DNA of 64,000 nt from Bryopsis sp. KO-2023 (lineage: Eukaryota > Chlorophyta > Ulvophyceae > Bryopsidales > Bryopsidaceae): assembly GCA_030272585.1 (NCBI GenBank), contig BSYQ01000013.1, positions 2,108,001-2,172,000 on the forward strand. The letters run 5' to 3'. Position numbers and translations under genes: made by a program. Under the pieces are notes generated by a model that worked only from the letters and a program-made list of their open reading frames with translations, searched no databases and was not told where the DNA came from. This document shows, piece after piece, positions 1 through 12,224 of the stretch (positions are counted from its first letter, which is position 1; every line of letters begins with the position of its first letter).

Positions 1-469
1 GCATTTCCTCCCGTGACAATTCACCTTGCCATCCCACGCACAATTCATAGATCAGGTTTTTGACCTTCCTCGTTGGGAAAATAAACCTTCCACATTTAGA
101 CCGTCATTGGTTACACCCGAAAACCAAACACACACTCCCCAAACACACAAACACACGCACACCAGCCGCCAGCCTCCACCTCCACCGAGGGAAATATCAT
201 GACTCAAAAGACACTCAACATGAAGTCTACCCCACAATAACTCATCCACACTGTTTTCTCTCTGTCTCTTTTTTTTCTCTCTCTTTTCCCCTTTTTTTTG
301 TTTTTGAATTCCATTGACAAGAGTCGTAAAAAAAGGGAACCCCATGCTGATGGCCAGTGAACTTCAATCATTTCCCCCCCCCCTCCCAATCTTAGGTCTG
401 CAAAATTCCCGAACATAAAACTTGACTGCCTACCATCCATCACATATGTTTCCACCATGATTACAGGGC
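1..469. other. 3' flank of RPL12, no gene seen
   Basis: Low-complexity sequence rich in T runs, C runs and CA-type repeats. The open frames here are short and of biased composition. The stretch lies just downstream of the RPL12 stop codon, so part of it is probably its 3' untranslated region. Confidence 0.5.
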
Positions 470-2391
470 TTACTCCTCAGGAATTTCAATCTCCCCCTCG
501 TCAATCTGTGTCAAAAGAAGCAGGTTTTAAAATTGAAATACAACAAAGCCATCTAAGAAAAGATTGGTTGGGTGAGAAATTGTGCATTTCTCTCTTATCA
601 AAAATACAATCCTGGTTGTGCCTATATCACTTGTTCATTCAATCAACAGGCAATTTTTCATTTCTTTTCATTTTTTTTTTTTTTTTGGGGGGGGGATATA
701 TGAGTGCAATACAACATTAAAAAATATACAACAAAAGTCCTGCATCAGACCATGAACTTTGCAGCTTCCTGTTTTGACTAACATTCCTAAGACTTCTTTC
801 TGAATGAAGCAATTAATTCTCTTGATAAAAACTTTTCGATTCAAAAAGCATGTGCAAGTTGTTCATGACAAAGCACGGCCGGACATTGTTTCCTAACCCC
901 CATTCCTGACTCCATCAACAATTAAACCTTTTATTTCTGGCAGCATGAAAAAAAATAAAAAAATAATGAAAGAATGAAATGTTTCTCTACCTTGGTCTGG
1001 ACATCTCGGGGATCCTCATGTTCCACTGTGCAACCCACAGACACACATGTTCCCAAAATCTCTTTGCAAGTTCCAGCCAAAGTGACGGCACAACTTCGAC
1101 TCCTCATGATGCGGCCAATATCGATGATGTCCTCAATCGTCAAATTTCCGCCGTGAACGATGTTTTTCTCCTATATTTTGGAATAACCGACAAAAACAAA
1201 AAAAAACCTCCGCATTTAATTCTTAACTTTGGATGAAACAGACAGATTCATACCTCTAAGAGATATAACGATGCCACAATAATTTGATAATAATAATAAG
1301 AAAAAAATACTAAGAAAAAGAGCATACTGCAGTTTTTTCAGCAATGTTTTTCAGCTGAGGTATTAGTTATCAACACTGGTGATTTAATTTCCTATAGTTA
1401 GGCAAATTTGGCAGCTGATGGTTCCTTCCAATTGGATTGCACATTTATGGGGAGGGTAGTTTCCAATAATAAATTTTTAACGAGTACGTTTCTTATGGAG
1501 ACCTGAAGCCTCCCAAAACAGCTGTTTGTTTTCCAAAAAAGCTCATTTTCCTTTTCGAATAAAGAAAAAAACCCTCCCAGTCGCACCTTTCCCCTAATCA
1601 ATTTTCTGTGTTGAATTCGAAATCTTATCAAATGTTTGTAAAATTTTAAATAGAATAATAACAATATGGAAGCTTCACATTGCAAAGTAGATCTAGTATA
1701 TATATGTGTACATAATTAGTGCTTCCACTCTAGAAACATCTCTTCTAAGATAAAAACTATCTCCTTGTCTGGGGGCTTTCAATTGCTATTCATCAGAGAT
1801 ATTTCCAAATATTTTCAATACTTTATTAAAGGTCCAACCTCAGGCAGCTGGACAATAACATAGAGTCTATCAGAAAAGAAAAACTTCTTTTCTTTTCTTT
1901 CAAACAATCCAGCAGGAATTCATTTTCAACCTCCCTATGACTTTCTATTGTTGACTAGCGAGTGGAGGATATCCTAAACGACTGGAATCTCACGAAGCAG
2001 CACTTGCAAACTGGCATCCTCAAGTTCAAAAAAACAAAACAAAAAAGAATCGTTGCACGAAAACAAACCAACAGCCGCCGGGTGAGCGAAAAACTGAGCG
2101 AGTCACCTTTTTCCTATCACGTGGAGGTTCTTTGAGTGCTTTGATCACCAAAGCCGCCGCCGAGGGAATCACAGAAACCTTCGCTTGTCGATTTTGCACC
2201 GTCAACAAGCAAGTCACCCGCAAACCTTTCCAATCCTTGGCAGTCGCTTTGGCGATATCCTCTCCGATCTTCTTGGGGGACAATCCCAAAGGACCGATTT
2301 TTGGAGCGAGCGCTGACGCAGCTCCGACCTCTCCTCCAGTGGCCCTGACATAGACCTCCACTACGGACGACGGATCGAACTTGGGAGCCAT
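470..2391 (-). CDS. RPL12: 60S ribosomal protein L12 (uL11), 3 exons
   Basis: Cytosolic large-subunit protein at the base of the P-stalk, where elongation factors are engaged. Exons on the minus strand: 2107-2391, 991-1170, 470-505. All splice sites are GT-AG, phases close, and the product is 166 residues against about 165 in the family. Exon 1 starts [20 protein letters not shown] and carries the Pro/Gly-rich N-terminal domain ([18 protein letters not shown]). Exon 2 carries the RNA-binding C-terminal domain ([20 protein letters not shown]). Exon 3 is a 36-nt exon giving [11 protein letters not shown] and a stop, too short for ORF calling. Introns are AT-rich (485 and 936 bp). Identity is secure from residue patterns along the whole length. 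The tiny last exon was chosen because it alone restores the family length and an acidic tail. Confidence 0.95.
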
Positions 2392-5108
2392 TTTCCTTCA
2401 CCGGCCGTTTTCAGCCCCTTCACTTGCCCGGCAAACAAAAGCCAAATCCTCTCTCTTCTCACTGCCCCGAGACCAGCCAAGCAAAACGTTTGTCCCCGCG
2501 CTCCTAACGTGGCCGACTAACGCGTGAGCAGTACGGTATATCTTTGTCGTTTATCTAAACGGGAGACGTGATCATCGGGAGCGAATCGACACGATTTTTT
2601 CACGATGTTTCAATTCCGACAAGCAAAATCGGAAGACTGGGATGGAGCTTGGTCCCAGCGCAACGCAACCGTCGTCTATCCATTCATAATGGAATCGATT
2701 ATGCTCAATGAGGTGTAAACACAAAACAAGCTGCCTGATTTTTACTTCTTCCCCAGTGCAAGGACCTCACCTCATCTTGCAAATCCTGCTGGGGTGTTGA
2801 TGGAGTTCTTTCAGCAGCATCGAGTCGTGGTGGTGGTGTGGATCGTGCAACATCTTTGGCTGGCATGGAATCACACCTTCGACCATTTCCTAAATGCACA
2901 GAGAGTAAACAGTCAAGACCTCGGTGTGGCATTTGTACAGTACCGTTACCATTCATTAAGCAAGAATTAGGAAGATTGCTCATGACGAATTTATCTCTAG
3001 ACAGCTGCTAAGGATCCTTCAGTTTGGTTTCAGCTGTGTTATGTGTCCAACAAAATAAAAGATCTATGCATTGGACAACTATTCTCTGTGTATGTTAGAT
3101 AATCTTATGACTACGTTGCTTTCCCTCAGTTGCATATTGCATGGGAATTCCTGTAAAGGATGTCTGAAAGCCTTACCAAGGCAACCGTTCGGGACTTCAA
3201 CTTCTGGAATAGACCCATACAGAATATCCATCACGTCCTCCTCCCCACTGGGCTCCTGACAGCCGCCTGAGCTTCTTTTCATGACCGTCTTCTGGATGAT
3301 GTGTTGCTGGCAACCGTCGTTACATTGTTGCGGCTTGCCAGGGCTCGTTTGTGGTGCAACTGTGTCTGCCCTTTGGGAAGGTGTATGTATGTTTTTCTCA
3401 GCCTCTCCGGACTGATGATTTGTTGTTGTCGGGCCTGGGGCAACATTTTCCCGCTGTCTGGTGTTTCTTCCCCTCTTCCGGATATTTTTGGATGTTGGCA
3501 TGTGTGGCTCCACAGCACACCACCATCTCTGTGGTTGAGCTCCTTGTTCCAAATAGCCCACAGCCTACCAAGCACATGAATGGACGAGGTTCAATGTGTC
3601 AGGTTGACGATTTTTTATCAGTGAACTGAGTTCGATCCAATGATATATGGTTTATCAGAGCAGTTGGCCCATGGACAGTGAAAATGGGCTTATTCCACGG
3701 AAATTGTCTGCAACATTAGGACCAGAAGGTTGGTCAGTGCAAGTCTCTGAGTGAAAATTCAATCATGGGGCAGGGGTGTACCTCTGCCAGGGATGTTGTG
3801 AACCCTTTGCGCTTGGTGGCTTTCATGTGGAAATTCTTTCGGATTCCTTGTTCCCATGACACAGTTTGCTTTTCGGAAATCCGTGAAACCTGCCCCCCTC
3901 CAAAGAAAATCACGCACGTTGCACCTTTTGCCCCCTTGCCTTTCAGTTCAGGCAGGCCCCTGGAAGATCCGATGCTCTCCGAAATCGTCTGAGCCTTTTC
4001 GTGGGAACCAGGACACGCACATTTCACAACTCGGGGTTTGTTTCAGAAAACGCATGCAATTCATTCAAGGATGTGCATGCGGGTTGGGTGCAACACCACA
4101 TGTGGGTGCATCTTACCGGCCACCACGACCATCCTTTAAGTTTGGCCCAAACCACGTTGGACAAGCTAGCTCGCTTGGACAATGACATGCAGCTTTCGAC
4201 GTCCATCTATCTGACTCGAGTGTTGTATCGTGGATTCCCGCGCTGATGTTCAGCACAGATCGGCGTGGTTCCTTTCCACCCGGGTCGAAGAAGAGTACTG
4301 CGTGTTGCCCCCTTAGTGCAGGACGTTCTGATTGGTGGATTCTGTTTGGTATCGCTGACGCTTTTTCCGAGCGTGCTAGATATTTCTTGTGGATTGCAGG
4401 GGATCTCCTTTCTTCCTAACTTTTGAGGACACCAGACAGGAAAAATGATGTGGCTCTACTGTCCATTTCCTGTGATATTTGCGAGAACTTCAGCGAGCCT
4501 CAGCTCCATTCCGCACGAGAGATGCATGACTGACACACTTTTCCTGGAATCACTTCCTCAAGTACGGCGCTCAGCGTCTGGGGAACAGCATCATGAGAAA
4601 ATTTGATTTCAAAAATAACCAAGACAACACCACCACTCGGATGGACCCTGGATCGCTCTCTGGTCTAAAAAAGAGAAACAAAAAATAGTGATTTTCAGTG
4701 CGACCCCCCAAAAATACAAGAATCAAATTTGTTGCCCCTTTCCTCTGGACGGTATCTGAATCCACTGGCATTCATTTTTTCCTTGTTTGGCTTCTTTTCT
4801 TTGTAATATTATCCCCCCCTCCCCAAAAAAAACCCCTGAAGGGCTTTCTGCTGCAATAAATCCTGGCATTGGCTCATATAGCCCCATCCACAACTTGCTC
4901 ATTTTTTTTGTCGAAGTTTCCTTCTGTGCATTCCTTCCTTCGATACATTTCCAACCGAACACAATGCCACCCCTTTTGATTCCAAAACAAAGGAGGAGGG
5001 AGTTCTTGGCTGCATGCAAGAGAAGCAAAAACACACGAACAAAACAAGACGACACTCCTGCGACCCAACCACAACGTGTCTCCAAGTTCTTGAATTTTTT
5101 TTCTGCAC
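2392..5108. other. Region with no recognised gene; weak ORFs only
   Basis: About 2.7 kb between RPL12 and the NicO gene. A possible first exon starts at an ATG at 2605 (plus, 36 codons, ends before a GTGTAA donor). Possible continuations at 2758-2908 and 3131-3259 are Cys-rich (SCKSCW, NSCKGCLKALPRQ), but I could not chain them into a convincing protein. A plus-strand frame at 4001-4246 (81 codons, ends VLYRGFPR) looks less biased than its surroundings, but no family is recognised. The minus strand offers only compositionally odd frames. A real, divergent or lineage-specific gene may be hidden here. Confidence 0.3.
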
Positions 5109-7580
5109 TTATACAGACAATGGCAGCTCGAATCCAAATCCTCCCAGCAACACTGTGAGTCCAACGACCACCGCCACTGTGCCAGCGATGGTTGATAAAT
5201 TTCGAGATAGCCATGGCTTCTCCTTGGCAGCTTCAGATGCAGTCCCTGAAATGACGAAAAAGAATTGTTTTCTCAACGAACTCTCTTGGATTTATTTCTG
5301 TTTCGTCACTTTTTTTGGGGGGGGGGAAAGAAAAAGGATGAGAGTTGGGGGGCGAGGTGGAGTGGGAGTGGATACAGGAAAAACAGACATGCATCTGCTC
5401 ATATAAATCCAAAAAAGAGCACAAAAATGTGTACCATCATAATCCCGAAGCGGTGGACCTGTATCAATCATATTCCACCGGCTCCCTAGTCTTCCAGGAT
5501 CAGTGAAAGCACTTAATAAAACTAGCACCAATTCAAATCCAAACATATTCGATTGCAAAAAGCAAATGTATTTTTCCAGAACTCACCAATCATGAGCGTG
5601 TACCCTCCCATGGCTAACACGGTTCCGATCACAAACATACTGATGTATGAAAAAGCTGCAAATCGAGTGGGAAGAGCGAGTGCAGGTAGAACGATGAATA
5701 GGGCATCCGGTTGCAACCCGTAGACGAAGCCCATCATGTACGTTCCCCATCCTTTCCGTCTTGCACTCAGTGTGGCATCCCCAGATCCTGAACAGAATCA
5801 TATCACATCCCCAGTTTCTTTCTGTGTTGGTTTGCCATTTTTTCGAAAATCCATCCCACCACATAGTAGGTTTCAAAACCCAGTTGCATCGACACAGCGC
5901 AACTCACACTTCTTTTCTTAGCAGAGTGGTCGAGCTGCACCCTCACATTCAACTAAGACAAACTTTCGCACTGCTTCGAGCAACTGTTTCGGTCAAGGAG
6001 TGTGGCAAGAAAGAACACACCTGACACTTGGATCTCATCATGGTCCGAATGCTCACAGAAGGATTCGTAAATTCCAAGCACACCGATGGTTATCAGCGTC
6101 AAACCTACAATAGTTCCAGCCCATTTGGACAAAATTGGGACCAACCCTTGGAATCTCTCCTGAAAACCAAGCAAAAGAGTAACGTCACACATTTTTGTGT
6201 CCCGACGCGTCACATTTCCTGCAAACTTAGACACCATCCATCGACGAATCTGATGAGTTCGGTGGAGGAATTTTCTGAATGATTCTTGTGACTAATCTCC
6301 TAATCATAGCAAATAACGGCACCTGGTTTACCAGAAATACAGCCACAAGAAAAGTATCGTGTGGTGTCGAATGGCAGCCAATGACGGACGAAAGGTTTGC
6401 ATTGCATGTAACACACTGGAGAAGAGCTGGATCGCACCTTTAGAAGAATGAAGGCAATTCCTAGAATGAGCTGACCAGAAGAGTGACCGAATCCCCACAA
6501 TGCACCAAGTCCCGCTGCTGCATACCGATTTTGGCCAAGTGTGAGCGGTGCCAAACCCTGCCAACATAACAGCCATTCACTGTAAGTCTTGTGCACACGT
6601 TTTTCGAAATTTCTTTAATTGGATGTGGTGGATTGCTTTTGATGGGCAAACTCCTTGAGGAAATGGATGAGCTTTAACATGATAGCCAACGCATGCAAAC
6701 TCATCCAAGACCACACCAAAAGAATGTGAGCAAATCACACTTTTTTCCTTAACTCGGATCTAATTTCACATTCCTCTCTGACTTATCATCGCACAGGATA
6801 AAAACACAACACAAAAGCATCCTGCTTTGAATATGAGAGAGGATCATTAAAAAAATGTCCCCCCCAAATGTTGGAATTTCTCCATATTTCTGCAGCATAC
6901 TTTCTTTATTAACTGAATTTTGTGAGAGGATCAATAAAGAAGGGAAAATAAGGGACTCACGGCGAGATGATCTGGTCCTGCCAAAGTGTGCAAGCATCCG
7001 GCTGACAGTCCTGCCCATGCCCCTTGCACCGCCACTCCAAGACCTGATCAATACAAAAACAGCATCTCCACACTTGCCTCGGCCTTTCATTCTGTGAATC
7101 ATTAAAAGTGAAAAGTGCCATCCCCAGAAACAATACAATTTCATTGCATGCTGGATGGGTGTTTTGCTTTGCTTATTGTTTGTTTGTTTTTTTTTAAGTC
7201 CCACCTTTTTGAGACATTCCAGCAGCAGCAACGGAAGCAAATTGTCCACCTGACGTCCCCAGCGAAGCGCACAGTCCAACCGCGAGACACACTCCCACAC
7301 ACACCTTCGCCACTCTAAAGAATTTCTCGGCCTCCAAACCTCCACCTTCCGGCGAAGATGGTTCACCGACTGGAGCGGCAGCGCTATCCATCGACCGTAC
7401 AACCTTGTCGATGCGAACCGGGCGGTCGCGAAGTCGAAGTCCGCTTGGTCGACATCCTCCACCAAATCTCTCACATGCAGTCGGCTTTCGTTCCAGAAAC
7501 GTACGCGCTGACGAGGTGATCAATCGTCTGGAATTTTGGAGAAGCAGCCCGCAAGACTGGGACCCATGGACGGCTCGCAT
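5109..7580 (-). CDS. NicO-family (high-affinity Ni/Co-type) transporter, probably plastid envelope, 6 exons
   Basis: Exons on the minus strand: 7205-7580, 6961-7043, 6438-6557, 6021-6159, 5587-5787, 5109-5245. The sum is 1056 nt, giving 351 residues, all GT-AG with closing phases. Residues 1-85 form a Ser/Arg-rich leader resembling a transit peptide. The body follows the plant 'high-affinity nickel-transport family' pattern: GCLHTLAGPDHLAGLAPLTL with the HxxxxDH metal motif, then ALWGFGHSSGQ, a helix GTIVGLTLITIGVLGIYES, FVYGLQPDALFIVLPALALP, and a final helix AGTVAVVVGLTVLLGGFGFE. The start was chosen at ATG 7580 because the open frame upstream lacks family features. Plant homologues are plastid proteins linked to metal handling. 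The exact substrate (Ni, Co, Mn or other) cannot be read from the sequence. Confidence 0.88.
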
Positions 7581-8364
7581 CGAAAGAAAAAGGAGTCTGT
7601 CCCTCCTCGTGAACTTGTCGGCCGGGCCTGTCCTGATTGTTATTTTTCGCACGTCAGATAGGCAGCGTGCGTCAGGAATAAATTTCTCTCCCAAGTCGAC
7701 CGATTCAAGTTCTGCTGCAACGCTCTCTTCGACTTGTCGGGGTTTGCAAGGGATTTGGATTGGAGCAAGTGTGGAAGCTCCATTCCATTGTTGCAGGTAC
7801 GTCCCCTCATCGCCCGTATGTCTGCCCGACAGAAATGCAACAAATACATGTATCATGTTGGATTTCTGGGTGGCTGTGCTCTTGTGGGGTGCTCCTGTTC
7901 TATCCTCCCTTGAAACGTCCACCACCTTTCGAGTGCTTTCGCTCGTCAGTTCAGGACCGCTGAGCCCCCATCCCGCCCCACCCACCAACAGAAACTGGCA
8001 GAACGAAGCTGTATCTGGTTCGCAGTTGCGTTTTTCAACAATGTTTTCACAACGATGGTTGTGGTGATCTCAAAAGTGGTAAATATGACCAGGGCTGGGC
8101 TGGTTGACACTGTCTAAAGTTTATATTGTGGACCAACATTGGTGGCAAGAGAATTTGTTGATTCAGTGCATTGTGCCGAACTTGATTACAGAACCCCATA
8201 TTCCAGCAATCAAAATCCTCATCCGTGAAAAATTTCACTAGCAAGAACAAGGGCCACAGTTCTCCTCCTCCTCCTCCTCCTCCTCCACCACTCCCCAACA
8301 ACAAGCCATGAAATCTTTGCAAAAGAAGAAATCCAATCGGACAGCCACCACTGAATCCACAGGT
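7581..8364. other. Intergenic, with (TCC)8 microsatellite
   Basis: Between the NicO gene and the 3' end of RPS24. It contains an uninterrupted TCC repeat at 8263-8286. Long open frames at 7194-8067 on both strands overlap NicO exon 1 or its upstream region and show no family features. It probably holds the NicO promoter and the RPS24 3' end. Confidence 0.5.
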
Positions 8365-10227
8365 TTACTTTCCACCACCGACTGAAACAGAAAATGAAGC
8401 ACAATGTCAGTTCTCAGATATAGTCTTTGTCCAACCATTCCCAAAAGTCAAACTTTCGAAATATTTTGTCCAATGCTTGATCCACATTCGGCACAAATTT
8501 TTCTCATCTGGGCATAATTTCACTGCTTCACTTTTCCAGCGAATTAAATCCTATTTTACTCGGTGTGGCTGACAGTTTTGTTTTCTTTTATTTCTTCACA
8601 GGTGCAGGGGAAAAAATTGCTCGAGCCGCTTCCAAAATCAACTCAAACGGGCAGCAAGTGGATTCAGATGGAGGCCAACTTACCATCCTTCTTCTTGGTG
8701 CCCCTAATCTTCTTCATTCTGTTCTTTCTCTCCTTAATTTGCTTTCTGGATCGCTCCAACCTCTCGGCCAATCCATTCTGTCGAAATCAAATCAAACACA
8801 ACGGATTAAGACCCCCACTGATTGCAACCTTGGCAATTGCTTTCGCAAAAAAAGACGATGACTCAATATCCCTGCTTTTGAGACGTTCATTCTGTTCTCA
8901 GCATCCTCCCCACCACTACCAAACACTAAAACTTGGAAACAGAAGAGGACATGAAACTTTCCTGGCAAGATATCCTGCCATATTCGCTTCTGTGACAGCA
9001 ACTGAACCACCAAAGTCTTTTAAGAAAAGATGGTTGTGGAAAAGGGAGCTGAAGGTTCAATCCTGACCACACTCCTCCAACAATCCTGACCACACTCCTC
9101 CAACATGTAGAATCAAGGAAGGATTTGATAACTGGACACTAAATCCATTCCATATGATGGGTGTGGCAGGTATTATAGGAAAAAACAAAGAGATGTTCTC
9201 TCATTGGTTCTCACTTTTTTCCCACACTTTTTGGGGTGGTTCCACAACAAACCACACACTTACCCTGACCAACCGATGCTTGGGCTCGTACTTCTTCAAG
9301 GCATCCAAGTTATCATAGATCAATCCAAATCCGCTGGACTTACCACCACCATACTGCAGTGCAAGAAAAAAAACCTTTATATATATATGTATGTACTATA
9401 TAGATGAATCCTATCGGGCAAAAAAAATCCAAAAATCCAAAATCCCAACTGTTTCAAGAATATCACCACTTGCTTTGACAATCATGAATTTCATATCACC
9501 ACTTGGCTCTGTGCAGTACTATTTATAGCATTCTAGGATTTTAAGAAATTTGGAGCTGGTAATTCAGATATTGTGCACTTCTTGGCACAATTGCCGACAG
9601 GTGGGGACGATTGCCTTGATCCATTGTTTTTTCCGGCCTGTCTCAGCTCTCAGTAAAAAATTTTGCAAACATCAAATACTCCCACGGAACGATTTCTGAA
9701 AACAAAACGTTAATAGAAGTGCAATCATGACCCACCTGAGTTCTGAATCCAAACAAGACAATGGTTTTCTCGTCTTTAACCTTGTACACTTGGCCCAACT
9801 TCTCAGCAAGATCAGCCTGCAAATAAAAAAGTGTAACCTTATGAGTACACAACTCTCAAAAAGACACAAGCAAGGCAAGAAGAGTGACAAAACCATCCAA
9901 CATCTTACCTTCGACACGTTGGCCTTTCCAGGATGGTTGACCTCCACCACCTTGAACCAAACAGACAAAACAACGATCAATCAAACGCTGAAGCTCACTT
10001 TCACCCAAAGAACATCCCAATCACGAACTTCGCGCGTCAGTAACAGTGTATAAGCTCTCTTGAACAACAAAAATATGTGTATCTGTGTCGCGGATTTCTC
10101 AACCAACCGCAAGCTTCGAACAGCAGATTTTTCTTCCGGTTTCTGGTGCACTCACAAATTGTTTTCTAGAGAGCAGTTTGTTCCTCATCGCCCTCCGGGT
10201 GCGAACGGTAACTGGTCGATCACCCAT
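8365..10227 (-). CDS. RPS24: 40S ribosomal protein S24 (eS24), 6 exons
   Basis: Cytosolic small-subunit protein. Exons on the minus strand: 10156-10227, 9909-9950, 9736-9816, 9264-9353, 8684-8777, 8365-8381. The sum is 396 nt, giving 131 residues (family about 130-133). It begins [20 protein letters not shown], runs through [20 protein letters not shown] and [20 protein letters not shown], and ends in the basic tail [18 protein letters not shown]. The last exon is only 17 nt (adds GGGK after a split Val codon). It was chosen because it follows a strong pyrimidine tract plus CAG and gives an ending like the VGAGK of animal S24. All other junctions are unambiguous. The start ATG is 340 bp from the divergent NDUFA8 start, so the two probably share a promoter region. 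Confidence 0.94.
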
Positions 10228-10567
10228 GCTTCCCGACTGGCCTACGCAACAGCTCGATCCAAAAAAGATGCCTCCAGTAGCTCTCCCGCTCTAAACACCG
10301 AACCAACTCCGAATCCCGCGGCCAGCAAAGAACACTCCACGTCTAAGGCGGCGATTTCAAGCAAACCCAACCGTTCGTCATTCGACCACGAAATGACCTC
10401 ATCAGAAATTCTCTTTTTTTCAAACACGAAAATTAACGCACGTGCTCACGCACTCCTCTGTCGTCTAATTCTGGCACGCTTTGCAGAACAGAGAAAGGAC
10501 CTCCTTTCTAGCTGTCTCCTTGTCCGTGTGTTTTGTCCTTCGGTGCCTCGATTGTCGATCGAAAACG
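10228..10567. promoter_or_regulatory. Divergent intergenic region RPS24 / NDUFA8
   Basis: A 340-bp gap between two head-to-head genes, so both promoters should lie here (inference from layout). No TATA box or named element was recognised. Confidence 0.4.
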
Positions 10568-11466
10568 ATGGGGGAAACAGAGCGCCTTCCAGCTTCTGCC
10601 GTGTTGATGGCTATATCGAAGCACATTGCGATCCGTTGCCGAGACCAAAACAAAGCGTTCATGGACTGCAAGAAACTCGACAGGAATCCAGAAAAGTGTC
10701 TTGCAGAGGGAGACGCGGTGACCAGCTGTGCCGTAGGAATGTGAGTTTTGAAAGAAAAAAAAAAAAGGTTGTCTTCCTTGGGGGAATGGTATCGTTTCAT
10801 GGGCAACACAAAACAAACATTTTGTCCCACTCACTGGCACCGACCTATCAAAGCCTTGTTTATTAGTTTTTTGGGTGGAGGAGTGATGTTTTTTCTTTTG
10901 AGAAAGTGAATGAAGTTGTCAGGAGTGTTGATTGAATAAGGAAACAAGGAATACAAGGAATTGTTGAATAATATGATCATGCCTTCTTTGTTGTAGACTG
11001 AAGGATTTGAACCAGAAGTGCCCAGAGCAGCTGAAAACATTTCATGAGTGCATGGATTATTTTAGGTGGGTGGGTGGATTGGACTTGAAACTATGAGTCA
11101 ATCCTTGCGCAATCTCCAAAATTCGGAGCTGATAGGAAGAGAGATTTTTTCCTTTTCTTTATTTGTCTATTCTCTACATTTCCTGTAGATATCAAAAGCT
11201 ATATTGCGTTGCGACTGCTTAACTGATTTGTTGTACATAAATACAACAGAGTAAAACCATGTTGGGTGGAGGTTGGAAATTGGGACAGGACAACATTCAG
11301 ACTGCTGGTAACATTAGTTGTCCAGTTAGATGGGAGGTCCATGCAACAATGTCGTGGGTGGAGTATCCTCCAGTTGAAACATATCATGTTGTGTCCTGGG
11401 TGCAGCCACGACTTCCGAAAGTGCCAAACAGAACAGAAAGCATTCGAGGAAATGTGCCCCCCTTGA
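10568..11466 (+). CDS. NDUFA8: NADH:ubiquinone oxidoreductase subunit NDUFA8 (CHCH protein), 3 exons
   Basis: Accessory subunit of mitochondrial complex I facing the intermembrane space. Exons: 10568-10740, 10997-11065, 11406-11466 (303 nt, 100 residues). GT-AG sites and phases 2/2 close. The product shows the family's serial twin-cysteine motifs: CRDQNKAFMDC (CX9C), CLAEGDAVTSC (CX9C), CPEQLKTFHEC (CX9C), and a terminal CQTEQKAFEEMC (CX10C). Plant homologues share the same layout and length (about 105 residues) and end in CP. No cleavable presequence is seen, as expected for a Mia40 substrate folded in the intermembrane space by disulfide relay. The long open frames around the exons run through introns and are not coding. 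Confidence 0.93.
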
Positions 11467-12224
11467 CGGACAAGGCTGTGTCTTATCCCCAAATCCATGT
11501 GTTCAAGTCTGACGACAGGGACCTCATCAGCAGCACCTTGTTTTGGACGGAGATGGATTTTACAAATGTAAGTCTGGAGGACCCAATCGCACTTCTTGAG
11601 AAAAAAGCGAAAAAACAAGGCTTCGTTATTGGAAGTGGAACAAATTTGTGGGTGGGAGGAGTCACCTTGGAAAGGGGAGCACTGAACATTTTTGGACTCG
11701 TAGGTTTAGATAGATTTTTTTGTGCAGGATTCTGCTGCTCTCTTGCAAATGGGTAGCTAGTGTGTGCATTCGATACGTTTTCTTGGGTGTTTCGGAAAAC
11801 AAAGAGACAGAATGAGGGGAGGGGGGTGGGGGGGTTCAGTTTGAACTGGTGTCAGCAATGCCAGGTCTTCTGAATATGGTCAATGTTTCTTGGAGGAAAA
11901 TGGTGTGAACTCTCAACCATGATCGGGATCCATTAGTAGGTGTGCAGACAAGCATGCAAGATTTGCCTAGCTGGTTCCTTTTGCTGGCAAGATCGGGTGG
12001 TTATTAACACATTACAGCACCATTCTGTTCAAAACCACCGATCTTATCAAGGAAAGACTGTTTTTCATTTTTGTCCGGTATTTCAGCTGTTCTGCTCCAG
12101 TGACTCCATGAAAGGAATATCGCTCCCTTGCATATGTATGCCTCGGATATGTGACTGCAACAGTCTTGCACACAACTGCAAAATGAGGGGGAAGATGGGG
12201 TCCAACCGGCAATCCACATCGAGC
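11467..12224. other. Intergenic, convergent 3' ends
   Basis: Lies between the 3' ends of NDUFA8 (+) and the basic protein gene (-). It includes a G-rich run near 11816-11832. No gene seen. Confidence 0.45.

Noticed and set aside
7405..8067. 220-codon plus-strand frame opposite NicO exon 1
   Set aside because: Antisense to a well-supported exon with correct splice phases; no family features.
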